Below the pieces are notes generated by a model. The model saw only the letters and a list, made by a program, of their open reading frames with translations, was not told where the DNA came from and made no database searches. From the NCBI RefSeq assembly GCF_000264945.2, contig NZ_CP013070.1, forward strand, positions 806,001 to 870,000: 64,000 bases of DNA, given 5' to 3'. Below are positions 38,001 to 47,126 of this stretch, piece after piece. How positions within the stretch are numbered: the stretch's first letter is position 1; every line of letters begins with the position of its first letter. The position numbers were made by a program, and so were the translations under genes. This DNA is from Sphingobium indicum B90A. Lineage in GTDB: Bacteria; Pseudomonadota; Alphaproteobacteria; Sphingomonadales; Sphingomonadaceae.

Positions 38001-39677
38001 ATGAAGGATGTGCGTCACGCGATGAATGGGCCGGGCGAAATCGCGATGCGCTTGAGCTGGTGGGACGCGCGGACGCTGTCGGCCCTGCGCCCCTGGCAGA
38101 CGCTCAATTTCACCCGGCTGTTGCTGGCCGTCATCTATGCCGTGGTGAGCTTCGGCTTCTCCAGCGCCCGCTACTGGGCGGAGATCGCGGAGCATGCGCT
38201 GATCCTGCTCATGCTGTTGCTGGCGCTGGCCGCGGTGTTCCTGTCGTCGCGTTCCTGGGTGACGGACATGCGGATCAGGCGGCCGGTCATCTATCTGGAC
38301 ACGCTGCTGTTCCTGGCGCTGCTGGTCGTCACCAACCCGTCCAACAGCCCCTATTTTTCCGGCAGCTTCTTCGTGGCCATCGAAGTGGCGTTGATCGTGC
38401 GGCGGCGGCTGCACCTGCTGGTCGCCCTGATGGCCGGGTTGGTGGCGGTCGGCACCACATGGGCCGACCAGATCATTTCCCTGCCTTCGGAACCCGAAGC
38501 GGAGCGGATCGTGCTTCGCGCCTGCTTTCTGGCGGTGGCGATCCTGGTGACCGGCGTGTTGCTGGGACCGCGCCGGGAAACGCTGCTGGAATTCGAACGG
38601 GACCGGCGCTTGCTGGAGGGCGAGCTGCCGCCCGCCGGCGGGGATCACGGCCCGTTCCTGCTCCATGCCCTGCGGCTTGCGACCGGCGGGCAGGGGGTTG
38701 CGGTGCTGTTCCGCCTTGCCAGCCATGAACCCCCGCGCTTCGCCAGCAGCGCGGCGCAGGAAATGCCGTCAGTGGGTTTCGGCAACCTGCTGACGGCGGA
38801 GACCGGCTGGCATGACCGGACGAGACATGCGTCGATTTCCCTGTCGGCCGATGGAATAGCCGTGCTGCGGCCATTGTCCGCGGGCGGCCGGGCATGGACG
38901 TCGCTGCTGGACGCCGAAACGCTGCTGACCGTCAGGGTGACCATCGGGACTTTCGAGGCGGTGGGAGCGGCCCGCCTGGGCGATCCCTGCCATGAGGACC
39001 GCGTCGCCATCGCCCAGCGGGTCTTCGAAAGCGCGTGCGAGGAACTTACCGTCCGCAACAGCCTGGACCTTGCCCATGTCATCGCCGGCGCGCGGGAGCG
39101 GGAACGGTTGCAGCGCGAACTGCACGACAGCGTCCTGCAGGCGCTGGCCAGCATCCGTTTCCAGATCGCGCCGCTGCTGGGCGGGCGGCAGGTTGAGCCG
39201 CGCGCCGTGATCCAGAATGTCGACCGCATCGCAAAGGACCAGATCGCCACGATCCGCTGGATCATCAATCCGGAAGCCGATGAGGAGGATTTCGCCTATC
39301 TGCCCGAAACGCTGGCGATGGTGGTGCGCTCCCTGGGGGAGCAATGGGGCATAGGCTGCGAGTTGAAGGTGGAGGACGGCAATTGCGCGACCAGCGCGCT
39401 GATCGGCCGGGAACTGAGCTTCGCCGTGCGGGAGATCGTCGCCAATGCGGTGCGCCATGCGGGGGCGACCATGGTGAATTTCGCGCTGGAGCCGGACGGC
39501 AACCGCATCGCCCTCCAGGTCAGCGACGACGGCGTCCCCAACATGGCGCGGCTGGGGTCGAGCGGGGCGGTGCCTTCGCGGTCGCTGATGCGGCGGATAC
39601 AGATGTTGGGCGGGGAGGTGTTCCTCCAGAATATCGGCGGGCGCACGACCATCCGCATCACCGTTCCGCGCAAGTGA
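38001..39677 (+). CDS. Membrane sensor histidine kinase (HisKA_3 type), orphan
   Basis: A 558-residue kinase with about five N-terminal helices (residues ~35-195), a GAF-like central part and a NarL/DegS-type core: RELHDSVLQALASIRFQ (His near 375), REIVANAVRHAGA and a degenerate C-terminal ATP lid (SDDGVPNM). No response regulator adjoins. The H-box resembles that of the kinase at 54655-56373 on the other side of the tad locus. The start is uncertain: ATGs at 38001, 38022 and 38046 are all possible. Confidence 0.82.
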   Translation: MKDVRHAMNGPGEIAMRLSWWDARTLSALRPWQTLNFTRLLLAVIYAVVSFGFSSARYWAEIAEHALILLMLLLALAAVFLSSRSWVTDMRIRRPVIYLDTLLFLALLVVTNPSNSPYFSGSFFVAIEVALIVRRRLHLLVALMAGLVAVGTTWADQIISLPSEPEAERIVLRACFLAVAILVTGVLLGPRRETLLEFERDRRLLEGELPPAGGDHGPFLLHALRLATGGQGVAVLFRLASHEPPRFASSAAQEMPSVGFGNLLTAETGWHDRTRHASISLSADGIAVLRPLSAGGRAWTSLLDAETLLTVRVTIGTFEAVGAARLGDPCHEDRVAIAQRVFESACEELTVRNSLDLAHVIAGARERERLQRELHDSVLQALASIRFQIAPLLGGRQVEPRAVIQNVDRIAKDQIATIRWIINPEADEEDFAYLPETLAMVVRSLGEQWGIGCELKVEDGNCATSALIGRELSFAVREIVANAVRHAGATMVNFALEPDGNRIALQVSDDGVPNMARLGSSGAVPSRSLMRRIQMLGGEVFLQNIGGRTTIRITVPRK

Positions 39678-39823
39678 GGGGCGGCCGGACTTTATCTTTT
39701 CCGATGGCTCGCCATATCCCTTCGGCGCCGTAGAACTTTTCCCCAGGCCGCGCATTTACCTGGCGTTTACCAACATCGCGGATAGTCGCGGAGAGGTTCG
39801 GCGTTCGGAGGAGGTCCGGTTCC

Positions 39824-40609
39824 ATGGTGCGAATGGTGAGGGACCGTCTCTACCGCAAGAGCGTGGCCGTCGTGCTGTCGATGCAGGTCAATCTGGAGCG
39901 GATCGTCGCCATCTGGATCATGGCCGCCGCCTTCGCCTGCGGCCTTCGCTTGGCCTTTCCCGCGACGCCCTACAGCGGAACGCCCTGGGGAAGCGGGATG
40001 GGCCTGCTGCCCTATCTGCTGGTCGTCGGCGCGCCCGTCGGGTCGCTGCTGCTGGGATTGAAGCTGTTTCCGGCCGGGCGCATCCATGCCCAGCCTGCCT
40101 TTCGGCTGGCGCAGGTCGGGCGCTGGCGCAAGGTGGACTGCCTGAAGGCGCGGGAGATGTCGCAATTCGGCCTCTATGGCGTGATGGCGTCGCTGCTGGT
40201 GGGGATCGCGCTGAACGTGCCGGTGCGCACGCTGGAATTTCTCGGCTCCATTCCCGCTCTGGGCAGCTACTCGCCGCCGTGGTTCGTCGGTCTGTACAGC
40301 GTGATGCTGGCGGACGTGGTGATCCTGTCCAGCCTCTACATGTTCGCCTTCGCCATGGCGCTGCGACTGGCGCCGCTCTTTCCGCGCTTCCTGGTAATGG
40401 TATGGGGCATCGATCTGCTGGCGCAGATCAGCATCGCGCATCTGGTCGCCGGGATCGACAATGTGCCCCATGGCGTGGATGCCGCGTTGCTGAACATGCT
40501 GACGGGCAATGTGAAGAAGGTGCTGATCAGCGCCGCCATCTGGCTGCCCTATCTGCTGCTGTCGGAACGGGTGAACGTCACCTTCCGCCAGCGCGTCAGT
40601 GCGCATTAA
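39824..40609 (+). CDS. DUF2569-like membrane protein
   Basis: A 261-residue protein with a charged N-terminus and about five helices. The C-terminal WLPYLLLSERVNVTF matches the ending typical of DUF2569 proteins; the remainder is less typical and the family call is tentative. Function is unknown. It stands between the orphan kinase and the AT-rich leader of the tad locus, with no operon link to either. Confidence 0.7.
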   Translation: MVRMVRDRLYRKSVAVVLSMQVNLERIVAIWIMAAAFACGLRLAFPATPYSGTPWGSGMGLLPYLLVVGAPVGSLLLGLKLFPAGRIHAQPAFRLAQVGRWRKVDCLKAREMSQFGLYGVMASLLVGIALNVPVRTLEFLGSIPALGSYSPPWFVGLYSVMLADVVILSSLYMFAFAMALRLAPLFPRFLVMVWGIDLLAQISIAHLVAGIDNVPHGVDAALLNMLTGNVKKVLISAAIWLPYLLLSERVNVTFRQRVSAH

Positions 40610-41263
40610 AGCGGGCTTGCGTTTTTCCCGAAATGGGACATTTGTAAGCGGCTGAATTGCGCCGAGCTTCTGTCGATGATTCGCACCTGATTCGCGGCGA
40701 ACCGTGCCGCCAGCGGTTTTTCCGGCTCAAGTCGTCCGTTTTCCGCGATCCGAACAGTCTAGTACGAAGGTGTTAGCCATTCAGGCAATTCCCCTTCCGC
40801 TTTCCAATCATTCGTCCAAACAGACGTGGGATTATTCTATGAAGGCTCTTCGTTTGATTGAAATAAAAACCCAGAATTATTCATGTTACTGGGAATTTTA
40901 TTTTGAAACGAAAATGTAGATGAAAATCAGAATCGGAGTAAAATATAATATAAGTTGTTATTTTCTAAAGTCATATATCCAAAGATATACTTAAAATCAA
41001 TGTCGTTTACTTATGGTAACAATATTGGTTTCCGGAAAAGGTTAACAAAAAATAGCCATAAGTCACTGGAAAATATACGTATTTTTTACCATGTTGACTT
41101 GCATCGGCTTTGCTTCAATTTGACCCCAAGTTCTACGGGAACTGCCAACTACCTGGCGATCGGAACGATAACCGCCGCCGGGGTCGCGAGGTGGACAGGC
41201 CCCTACCGTAGAGCTGAGCAAGAGCGGCCGGCAATGGTTACCGGCGAAATAGGGGTGAAAGAC
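40610..41263. other. AT-rich leader upstream of the flp pilin
   Basis: A 654-base gap. From about 40790 to 41110 the sequence is strikingly AT-rich against the GC-rich chromosome. Open frames here (40704-40919 and the upstream part of the pilin frame) lack coding character. An 8-bp inverted repeat ACTTATGG (41009-41016) / CCATAAGT (41056-41063) and GGTTAAC (41040-41046) are present. It probably holds the pilin promoter and regulator sites, or a foreign remnant. Confidence 0.6.
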
Positions 41264-41479
41264 ATGACTTTTTTCAAGAAGCTGTGGAATGACCAGAGCG
41301 GCGCTTCGGCTGCTGAATATGCGCTGATCCTGGCGATTGTTGGCACCGGTATTGCGGTCGCTGCATGGAATTTGGGTGGTGCGATCAGCGGTTCGATGAA
41401 CAAGGCCAAAGATTGCATTGCAGCAAATAGTTCGAGCGCGGCAAGCACCGCGTGTGGAGTTGCGGCTGCTACTCCTTAA
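41264..41479 (+). CDS. flp: Flp-type major pilin
   Basis: A 71-residue type IVb prepilin. After a short basic leader the cleavage site is Gly before ASAAEYALILAIVG, with Glu at +5, which CpaA (53278-53808) would cut. The rest is one helix and a short Ser/Ala tail with two Cys. ATG 41264 follows AGGGGTG; the frame is open upstream but has no homology. It heads the tad locus and is followed by an attenuator-like hairpin. Confidence 0.93.
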   Translation: MTFFKKLWNDQSGASAAEYALILAIVGTGIAVAAWNLGGAISGSMNKAKDCIAANSSSAASTACGVAAATP

Positions 41480-41493
41480 ATAATGGATTAGAT

Positions 41494-41523
41494 ACTGGCC
41501 AGCATATATGCTGGCCAGTTTTC
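41494..41523 (+). terminator. Attenuator-like terminator after flp
   Basis: A perfect 26-base palindrome whose arms begin ACTGGCCAGCAT, followed by only four T. It lies between the pilin and cpaB. Partial termination here would give excess pilin mRNA over the assembly genes. Confidence 0.8.
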
Positions 41524-41554
41524 ATCGATTAAAACAATTCCGGGGGGAGTTGTC

Positions 41555-42484
41555 GTGGGGCAGCGCAGATCTCTTATAGTCCTTGGCCTCGCAATATTGC
41601 TGGGCCTTGCAGCAGTTTTCGTCGCCAACTCCTATCTGAGCCGTGCTGAAAAGGTGCCGCCACCGGAAGGCGGAATGGCAAAGGTCGTAGTGGCGACCGT
41701 CCCGCTGCCCTTCGGATCGGCGGTCACGGCCGAGAAAATCCGCGTGGTCGACTGGCCCGCCAATTCCGTGCCGCCCGGCGCTTTCCGTGATCCCATCCAA
41801 CTGACCTCGCTCGGCAAGGGCCGCGTGGTTCTCCGACAGATCGAGCCGGGCGAGCCGATCCTGGCCTCCAAGCTCTCCGGAGAAGGAGGGCGCGCCACCA
41901 TGTCGGCGGTGCTCGCCCCGGAAATGCGCGCCGTCGCCGTCCGCGTCAGCGATGTGGCCGCCGCGGGCGGCTTCGTGCTTCCCGGCGATACGGTCGACGT
42001 CTTCGTGACGCGCACGCTTCAGGACCCGATGGGCGGCGCCAGCCAGCAGATTACCGATGTTCTGTTGCAAGGCACCCGCGTCATAGCCATCGACCAGAAC
42101 GCCAACGACACGTCGAAAGACCCGGCCGTCGGCAAGACCGCCACGCTGGAGGTCAACCAGGTCGACGCGCAGAAGCTGGTCCTGGCCCAGCAGGTGGGGC
42201 AACTCACGCTGGTCCTGCGCAACCTGACCGACAAGCCCAATCCGGCGGTGCAGACCGTGGGGATAGAGGATCTGCGCGACGGCGCCTATGTTGGCGGCTA
42301 TGCCGGCCCCCGCGCCCGTTTCGCCGACATGGCCTATCTGCCGCCGCGTCCCGCCTCCGCCTTCCGCCCTGCGCGCCGCGCCGTGCCGAAGAACATGAAC
42401 GCCCTGCCGTCAACCGCATCGGTCGAAATCGTGCGCGGCACGACCGGCACCAGCTATGAGGTGAAGCGCTATGGTTCCCGCTAA
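41555..42484 (+). CDS. cpaB: Flp pilus assembly protein CpaB (RcpC)
   Basis: A 309-residue periplasmic component of the Tad secretion apparatus with an N-terminal anchor (LIVLGLAILLGLAAVFVA) and an SAF domain (VATVPLPFGSAVTAEKIRVV, about 48-110). GTG at 41555 is preceded by GGGGGGAG. It overlaps cpaC by 14 bases. Confidence 0.92.
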   Translation: MGQRRSLIVLGLAILLGLAAVFVANSYLSRAEKVPPPEGGMAKVVVATVPLPFGSAVTAEKIRVVDWPANSVPPGAFRDPIQLTSLGKGRVVLRQIEPGEPILASKLSGEGGRATMSAVLAPEMRAVAVRVSDVAAAGGFVLPGDTVDVFVTRTLQDPMGGASQQITDVLLQGTRVIAIDQNANDTSKDPAVGKTATLEVNQVDAQKLVLAQQVGQLTLVLRNLTDKPNPAVQTVGIEDLRDGAYVGGYAGPRARFADMAYLPPRPASAFRPARRAVPKNMNALPSTASVEIVRGTTGTSYEVKRYGSR

Positions 42485-43979
42485 GTCCTTGCCCATGCTG
42501 GCGTCCCTGCTGGCGCTTGGCGCCGGGGCGTCGCTGCTGCCGATGCAGGCGCAGGCGCAGGTCGCCTCCCTCAATGTCAGCAACGCCAATCATGCCGGTC
42601 AACTCGACGTGCCGCTCAACAAGAGCCAGGTGCTGACGGTCGACCGGCCCTTCGCCAAAGCGCTGGTCGGCAATGCGGAAATCGCCGATGTCCTGCCCAT
42701 GACCAACCGTTCGGTCTATGTGCTGGGCAAGAAGATGGGCACGACCAGCCTGACCCTCTACGACAGCCGCAACATGATGATCGCGGTGGTCGACGTGGCT
42801 GTCGGGCCGGACGTCGTGACGCTGAAGCGGCAATTGTCCGACCTGCTGCCCGGTCAGCCCATTGGCGCCCGCATATCCAATGACGCGGTGGTGCTGACCG
42901 GCACCGTGTCCAGCGCGGCGGCGGTCGACCGGGCGGTGCAGATCGCCAAGACCTATGCCGGGGACAAGGTCGTCAACATGATGTCGGTCGGCGCGGCGCA
43001 GCAGGTGATGCTGGAGGTGCGCTTCTCCGAAATGACACGCAGCGCCGCCAAGCAGTTGAATATCAATCACAGCTTCGTGAATGATAGCGGTAAATTCGTT
43101 GGCGGTATCGGCGATGTGGGATCAAAAGGGGCTGCCGCTATAGTTTCAGGGGGTACAGTAGATCTTGCGCCCCTGACCAATGGTGCGGGCGTTCTTGGCC
43201 GTCTTACGGAATTTGCCGGTCTGAATATTGCGTCCGCGCTCGATGCGCTGGAACGCAAAGGGTTGGCCACCACATTGGCGGAGCCGACGCTGATCGCGCT
43301 TTCGGGCGAGACGGCTTCCTTCCTGGCGGGTGGCGAATTTCCCATCCCAGTCGCTCAGAGCAATAGCGGTGGTGGCGGCGGTGGCGGTGGCGGTGGCGGT
43401 ACAAATGCCATCACTGTCGAGTTCAAGCCTTTCGGTGTCAGCCTGGGCTTTACGCCGACAGTGCTGGAAGACGGCATCATCAACCTGGTGGTGGAACCGG
43501 AGGTCAGTTCCATCGACCCTTCGGCGTCGGTGACGATCAACGGCCTCACCATTCCGGGGCTGCAAACGCGTCGGGCCAGTTCGACGCTGGAATTGCGTGA
43601 TGGGCAATCCTTTGCTCTGGCGGGACTGCTGCGCAAGGATTTTCAGGACACGGTGCGGCAATTCCCGATTTTGGGTTCCATCCCGATCATTGGCGCGCTG
43701 TTCCGTTCGAGCGGTTTCCAGAAGAGCGAGACCGAACTGGTCATCATCGTGACCCCGCGTCTGGTGAAGCCGATGCGGGCGGAGGATGTTGCCTTGCCCA
43801 CCGACCGGGTGAAGCCGCCGCATGAGCTTGACCTGTTCCTGATGGGACGGACCGACAAGGCGGTGGGCATCAACCCGCTGAACCCCGATGCGATGCCGCC
43901 CGAAGCGCCGAAAAAAGCGCCCGCTCCGGCGAAGGAAGCGCCCGCTTCGGGCAAGACGCCCAGCGGATATGAATTGTGA
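42471..43979 (+). CDS. cpaC: Flp pilus outer-membrane secretin CpaC (RcpA)
   Basis: A 502-residue secretin with signal peptide, N-terminal BON/pilus-type domain (QVLTVDRPFAKALVGNAEIADVLP) and the C-terminal secretin core (LELRDGQSFALAGLL, FPILGSIPIIGALFRS). An 11-Gly run lies near residue 300. The stretch about 43060-43420, covering the variable middle and the Gly run, looks less GC-rich than the rest. A Pro/Ala/Lys tail follows the core. Confidence 0.93.
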   Translation: MVPAKSLPMLASLLALGAGASLLPMQAQAQVASLNVSNANHAGQLDVPLNKSQVLTVDRPFAKALVGNAEIADVLPMTNRSVYVLGKKMGTTSLTLYDSRNMMIAVVDVAVGPDVVTLKRQLSDLLPGQPIGARISNDAVVLTGTVSSAAAVDRAVQIAKTYAGDKVVNMMSVGAAQQVMLEVRFSEMTRSAAKQLNINHSFVNDSGKFVGGIGDVGSKGAAAIVSGGTVDLAPLTNGAGVLGRLTEFAGLNIASALDALERKGLATTLAEPTLIALSGETASFLAGGEFPIPVAQSNSGGGGGGGGGGGTNAITVEFKPFGVSLGFTPTVLEDGIINLVVEPEVSSIDPSASVTINGLTIPGLQTRRASSTLELRDGQSFALAGLLRKDFQDTVRQFPILGSIPIIGALFRSSGFQKSETELVIIVTPRLVKPMRAEDVALPTDRVKPPHELDLFLMGRTDKAVGINPLNPDAMPPEAPKKAPAPAKEAPASGKTPSGYEL

Positions 43980-43993
43980 GCAGGAGGCTGACG

Positions 43994-44263
43994 ATGCGCG
44001 TTGCTTATATTGGAAGCGCCCTGATGTTGCCGCTGCTGGCGGGCTGCACGGCGAACGACCCGACTTTCGGCGGCGCGGTGCGCAGCAATTACGCGATGCA
44101 GGTGATCAATCCTGATCCGCAATATGAAGGCGCGTTGGTCGAGGGCGGTGATGGCCAGCGCTCGGCCGCGGCTGTGGAACGCTATCGCACCGACAAGGTG
44201 AAGAAACCGCAGTCGATCCGCACGACGAGCGGCTCCAGCGGTGGCGGCAGCGGCGGCAATTGA
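43994..44263 (+). CDS. Small lipoprotein in the CpaD position of the tad locus
   Basis: An 89-residue lipoprotein with lipobox LLAGC, then NDPTFGGAVRSNYAMQVINPDP and a Gly/Ser tail. It sits where cpaD/rcpB normally lies after the secretin. It is much shorter than usual CpaD (about 200+), so it may be a truncated or analogous secretin pilotin. AGGAGG lies 7 bases before ATG 43994. Confidence 0.75.
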   Translation: MRVAYIGSALMLPLLAGCTANDPTFGGAVRSNYAMQVINPDPQYEGALVEGGDGQRSAAAVERYRTDKVKKPQSIRTTSGSSGGGSGGN

Positions 44264-44285
44264 TCGAAGGAGGCGAAGTGATCCC

Positions 44286-45956
44286 ATGCCCCGCATTCGG
44301 AAAGGCCTGTTGCAGTCGACCGGCGGTGCGGTGGCGCCCACGGTTGCGCTGTCGCTTTTCGGATTGATCGCCGTGGGGGGTATCGCTTTCGACTATGCGC
44401 GGATGGCGAGTCTGGATTCCGAGTTGCAGAATGCGGCGGATCAGGCTGCGCTTGCGGCGGCGACGCAGCTTGACGGTAAAACGGGCGCCTGCAGCCGCGC
44501 CGCGAACGCGGCGAGCGCCCTGATACGAAATGATGCCCGTTTTGCCAATGATGGCAATGCCAGCGGTCTCGCAATCACGGTAGCGAATGAGGCCACATGC
44601 GACCGGACGGGCTTCATCAAATTCTACAAGAATAAGGATCGGAGTGATACTGGAACGCTCGCCGATGCGGATGTCAATTTCGTAGAGGTTACGGTCAATT
44701 CTCGCACGGCTCGTTTTGCGTTGACGCCTGTCGTCGCGATGTTTTCCTCCGGTCCTTTATCGGCCACGGCTTATGCCGGATTGGGGGAAGCCATTTGCAA
44801 GGTGCCGCCGGTGATGATTTGCAACCCGGATGAGCCGATTGGCAACACCGATGTGGATTATGATTTCGTAGTTGCCAACCGGATAGGCAAAGGGCTCAAA
44901 CTGGTCGCGGTCGGCAATGGTAACAGCGCCTGGGCGCCGGGCAATTTTGGCTATCTCGATACTGGTTCATCGACCTCGAACCCCAATGTGGAATTGCGCG
45001 AAGCGCTCGGTTGGATTTCTGTGCCTGGCGACTGTTCCAGCTTGGAAGGCGTTAAAACGCGTACTGGTGCAGGTACGACTGTGACGCAGGCGATTAATAC
45101 CCGGTTCGACATTTATGAACGGGCCAACAATAATGCGGAGAGCGGCACCGGAAATAACGGGAATGGCAATAACGCTTCCTGTCCCAGCGGCGGTCTTTGC
45201 CCTCCTTCCATCAATACGGTGAAGGATGTCGTTCGCAAAAATGCTCCCGGTAGCGCGAACAAATGCGGGTTCGCCAACAATGAATGGGAATTGCCTTCCC
45301 CGGAATATTCGCCATCATCCCCCACAGCTGATCTTGCTTTGGCAAATATGCCGCAGGCCATGGGCTATCCACGGGATAAATGTCATGCCGTCTCCACAGC
45401 GGGGTCTTGTAGCGCGGGCAAAGTCGGTGATGGGAATTGGGATAGAAACGCGTATTTTTACGTGAATTATAATTGGGGCAGTGCCGATTGGCCTGTTTAC
45501 ACAAGTACAGCTACCAATCCTCTCCCATCCAATCCTACGCGCTATCAGGTGTATAATTGGGAAATACAGCATCGCGGCGAAACCATTGGCGGCAAAGTCA
45601 TTTTGTCGACGCGCACGACCAGTTCCTCGCCGTCATCGGAAGATTATGATGCCCCCATCTGCTCCCCTCTTCAGGGATATGGATCGGGACTGGTGCCCGG
45701 TGGCAGTACGGTAGATCGTCGCAGAATTTCTGCGGCCGTGATCAACTGCAATGCCTATAATGTGCATGGTGGCGGTGGAACCGTTTACCCGGTCAAGAAG
45801 TGGATCGAACTTTTCCTGGTCGAGCCATCTCTCAATCGTGCAAGGACAGATGCAAACGATGTCTATGCCGAAGTCATTGGCGAAACGACTTTGGGTGGAG
45901 GAGGTGCGACAGCCAGTCAGGTTACGCAGCGCGCTGTCCCCTATTTGATCGAGTGA
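44286..45956 (+). CDS. tadG: TadG-like pilus assembly protein
   Basis: A 556-residue protein with a short basic head, one N-terminal helix (VALSLFGLIAVGGIAFDYARM) and the DSELQNAADQAALAAATQL signature of TadG/Tad-like proteins. The rest is a long extracytoplasmic region with many Cys, Asn and Gly and no vWA motif recognised. It appears less GC-rich than neighbouring genes. A ribosome site AAGGAGG lies 13 bases upstream, slightly far. Confidence 0.8.
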   Translation: MPRIRKGLLQSTGGAVAPTVALSLFGLIAVGGIAFDYARMASLDSELQNAADQAALAAATQLDGKTGACSRAANAASALIRNDARFANDGNASGLAITVANEATCDRTGFIKFYKNKDRSDTGTLADADVNFVEVTVNSRTARFALTPVVAMFSSGPLSATAYAGLGEAICKVPPVMICNPDEPIGNTDVDYDFVVANRIGKGLKLVAVGNGNSAWAPGNFGYLDTGSSTSNPNVELREALGWISVPGDCSSLEGVKTRTGAGTTVTQAINTRFDIYERANNNAESGTGNNGNGNNASCPSGGLCPPSINTVKDVVRKNAPGSANKCGFANNEWELPSPEYSPSSPTADLALANMPQAMGYPRDKCHAVSTAGSCSAGKVGDGNWDRNAYFYVNYNWGSADWPVYTSTATNPLPSNPTRYQVYNWEIQHRGETIGGKVILSTRTTSSSPSSEDYDAPICSPLQGYGSGLVPGGSTVDRRRISAAVINCNAYNVHGGGGTVYPVKKWIELFLVEPSLNRARTDANDVYAEVIGETTLGGGGATASQVTQRAVPYLIE

Positions 45957-45961
45957 CAGCC

Positions 45962-46471
45962 ATGATTATCGCCTTGCTCTCTCGCCTTCTTGCAACCAAC
46001 AGGGCCGCCGCTGCCGCTGAAATGGCGCTGATAATGCCGTTCCTGATCATATTGATGTTCGGTTCTTTCGAGCTGGGCAATTATTTTTTGAGCGAGCATG
46101 TCGTCGCGAAGGCGGTGCGCGATGGTGCGCGATACGCAGCGCGTCGAGCGTTCACGGACTTTTCCTGCCCGAATAGCGTAGCCAGCGACGTAGTGGACAA
46201 AACGCGCAATATCACCCGTACCGGACAGATTGCGAATGGAGGCACGGCGCGACTGACTAATTGGACCGCTGCCACGACTGTAACCGTGACGCTTAACTGC
46301 ACGGCGATCAGCGGAGGAAATTATTCAGGTATCTACAAGGGGATGTCGAACGTTCCCAGAATAAAGGTATCCGCCGTCGTTCCTTATAGGTCTTTGTTCA
46401 ACAACCTTGGTTTTACCAGTTCCACCCTGAACTTGGTCTCCGAGTCCGAAGCAACGGTGCAAGGAATATGA
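45962..46471 (+). CDS. tadE: TadE-like minor pseudopilin (first)
   Basis: A 169-residue protein with the TadE pattern AAAAAEMALIMPFLIILMFGSFELGNYF: a prepilin-like helix with Glu, then a periplasmic domain with paired Cys. It overlaps the next gene by 4 bases. Composition, like tadG, seems lower in GC. Confidence 0.85.
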   Translation: MIIALLSRLLATNRAAAAAEMALIMPFLIILMFGSFELGNYFLSEHVVAKAVRDGARYAARRAFTDFSCPNSVASDVVDKTRNITRTGQIANGGTARLTNWTAATTVTVTLNCTAISGGNYSGIYKGMSNVPRIKVSAVVPYRSLFNNLGFTSSTLNLVSESEATVQGI

Positions 46472-47115
46472 AGCGCTGGCTCGCCTCCCTTGTTCGGAAT
46501 ACGCGTGCGTCCTCGGCTGCCGAATTCGCGCTTGTGCTGCCGTTGCTGCTCATTTTTCTGTTGGGGATCATTGACGTCGGTCGGTTGATGTGGACATGGA
46601 ATCGCGCAGAAAAGGCGACGCAGATGGGTGTGCGCTATGCGATAGCAGCCGACATGGTTCCCAATGGGCTCTACTCCTACAGCTTCGTCAACGGCAGCAC
46701 GATCACGCAGGGCGACCCCGTCCCGGAAAGTGCCTTTGGCGGCGCATCCTGCTTGATCAACGCCGGCGCGGTAAGTTGTTCCTGTAAGACTGGCGCGACT
46801 TGTCCCGCCAATTTGGTCGGCACTAGCAATAGCGACCAAGCCAGCGCGCTGACGGCGTTCAACAATATCGTTAATCGAATGCGGCTGTTCATGCCGGAAA
46901 TCGGTTCCGCCAATGTCACCATCGATTATGACTATTCGGGATTGGGCTATGCCGGCGATCCTAACGGATCGGACGTTTCGCCGCTGGTGAAGGTTTCGTT
47001 GAAACAGCTTACCTTCCGGCCGCTGCTTTTAATGCTTTTCAGAGGCTCCATCACCCTACCCGGTTTCAGCGCCGCTCTCACCATGGAAGACGGCCAGGGT
47101 ACGGTGGCAAATTGA
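46468..47115 (+). CDS. TadE-like minor pseudopilin (second, TadF position)
   Basis: A 215-residue protein with ASSAAEFALVLPLLLIFLLG then DVGRLMWTWN, the TadE/F pattern, and a Cys-containing periplasmic domain. It is likely the TadF-type partner. cpaE starts close to its stop. Confidence 0.83.
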   Translation: MKRWLASLVRNTRASSAAEFALVLPLLLIFLLGIIDVGRLMWTWNRAEKATQMGVRYAIAADMVPNGLYSYSFVNGSTITQGDPVPESAFGGASCLINAGAVSCSCKTGATCPANLVGTSNSDQASALTAFNNIVNRMRLFMPEIGSANVTIDYDYSGLGYAGDPNGSDVSPLVKVSLKQLTFRPLLLMLFRGSITLPGFSAALTMEDGQGTVAN

Positions 47116-47126
47116 GGGACAAGATC

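Noticed and set aside
40704..40919. A 71-codon frame in the AT-rich leader
   Set aside because: No ribosome site or family; composition changes in mid-frame.
40955..41263. An upstream extension of the flp pilin frame
   Set aside because: It crosses AT-rich DNA without coding character; the pilin start with its ribosome site at 41264 gives the expected prepilin leader.
43370..43402. A GGTGGC tandem repeat that might be phase-variable
   Set aside because: The unit is in triplets and encodes poly-Gly in frame, so length changes would alter the linker, not switch the gene off.
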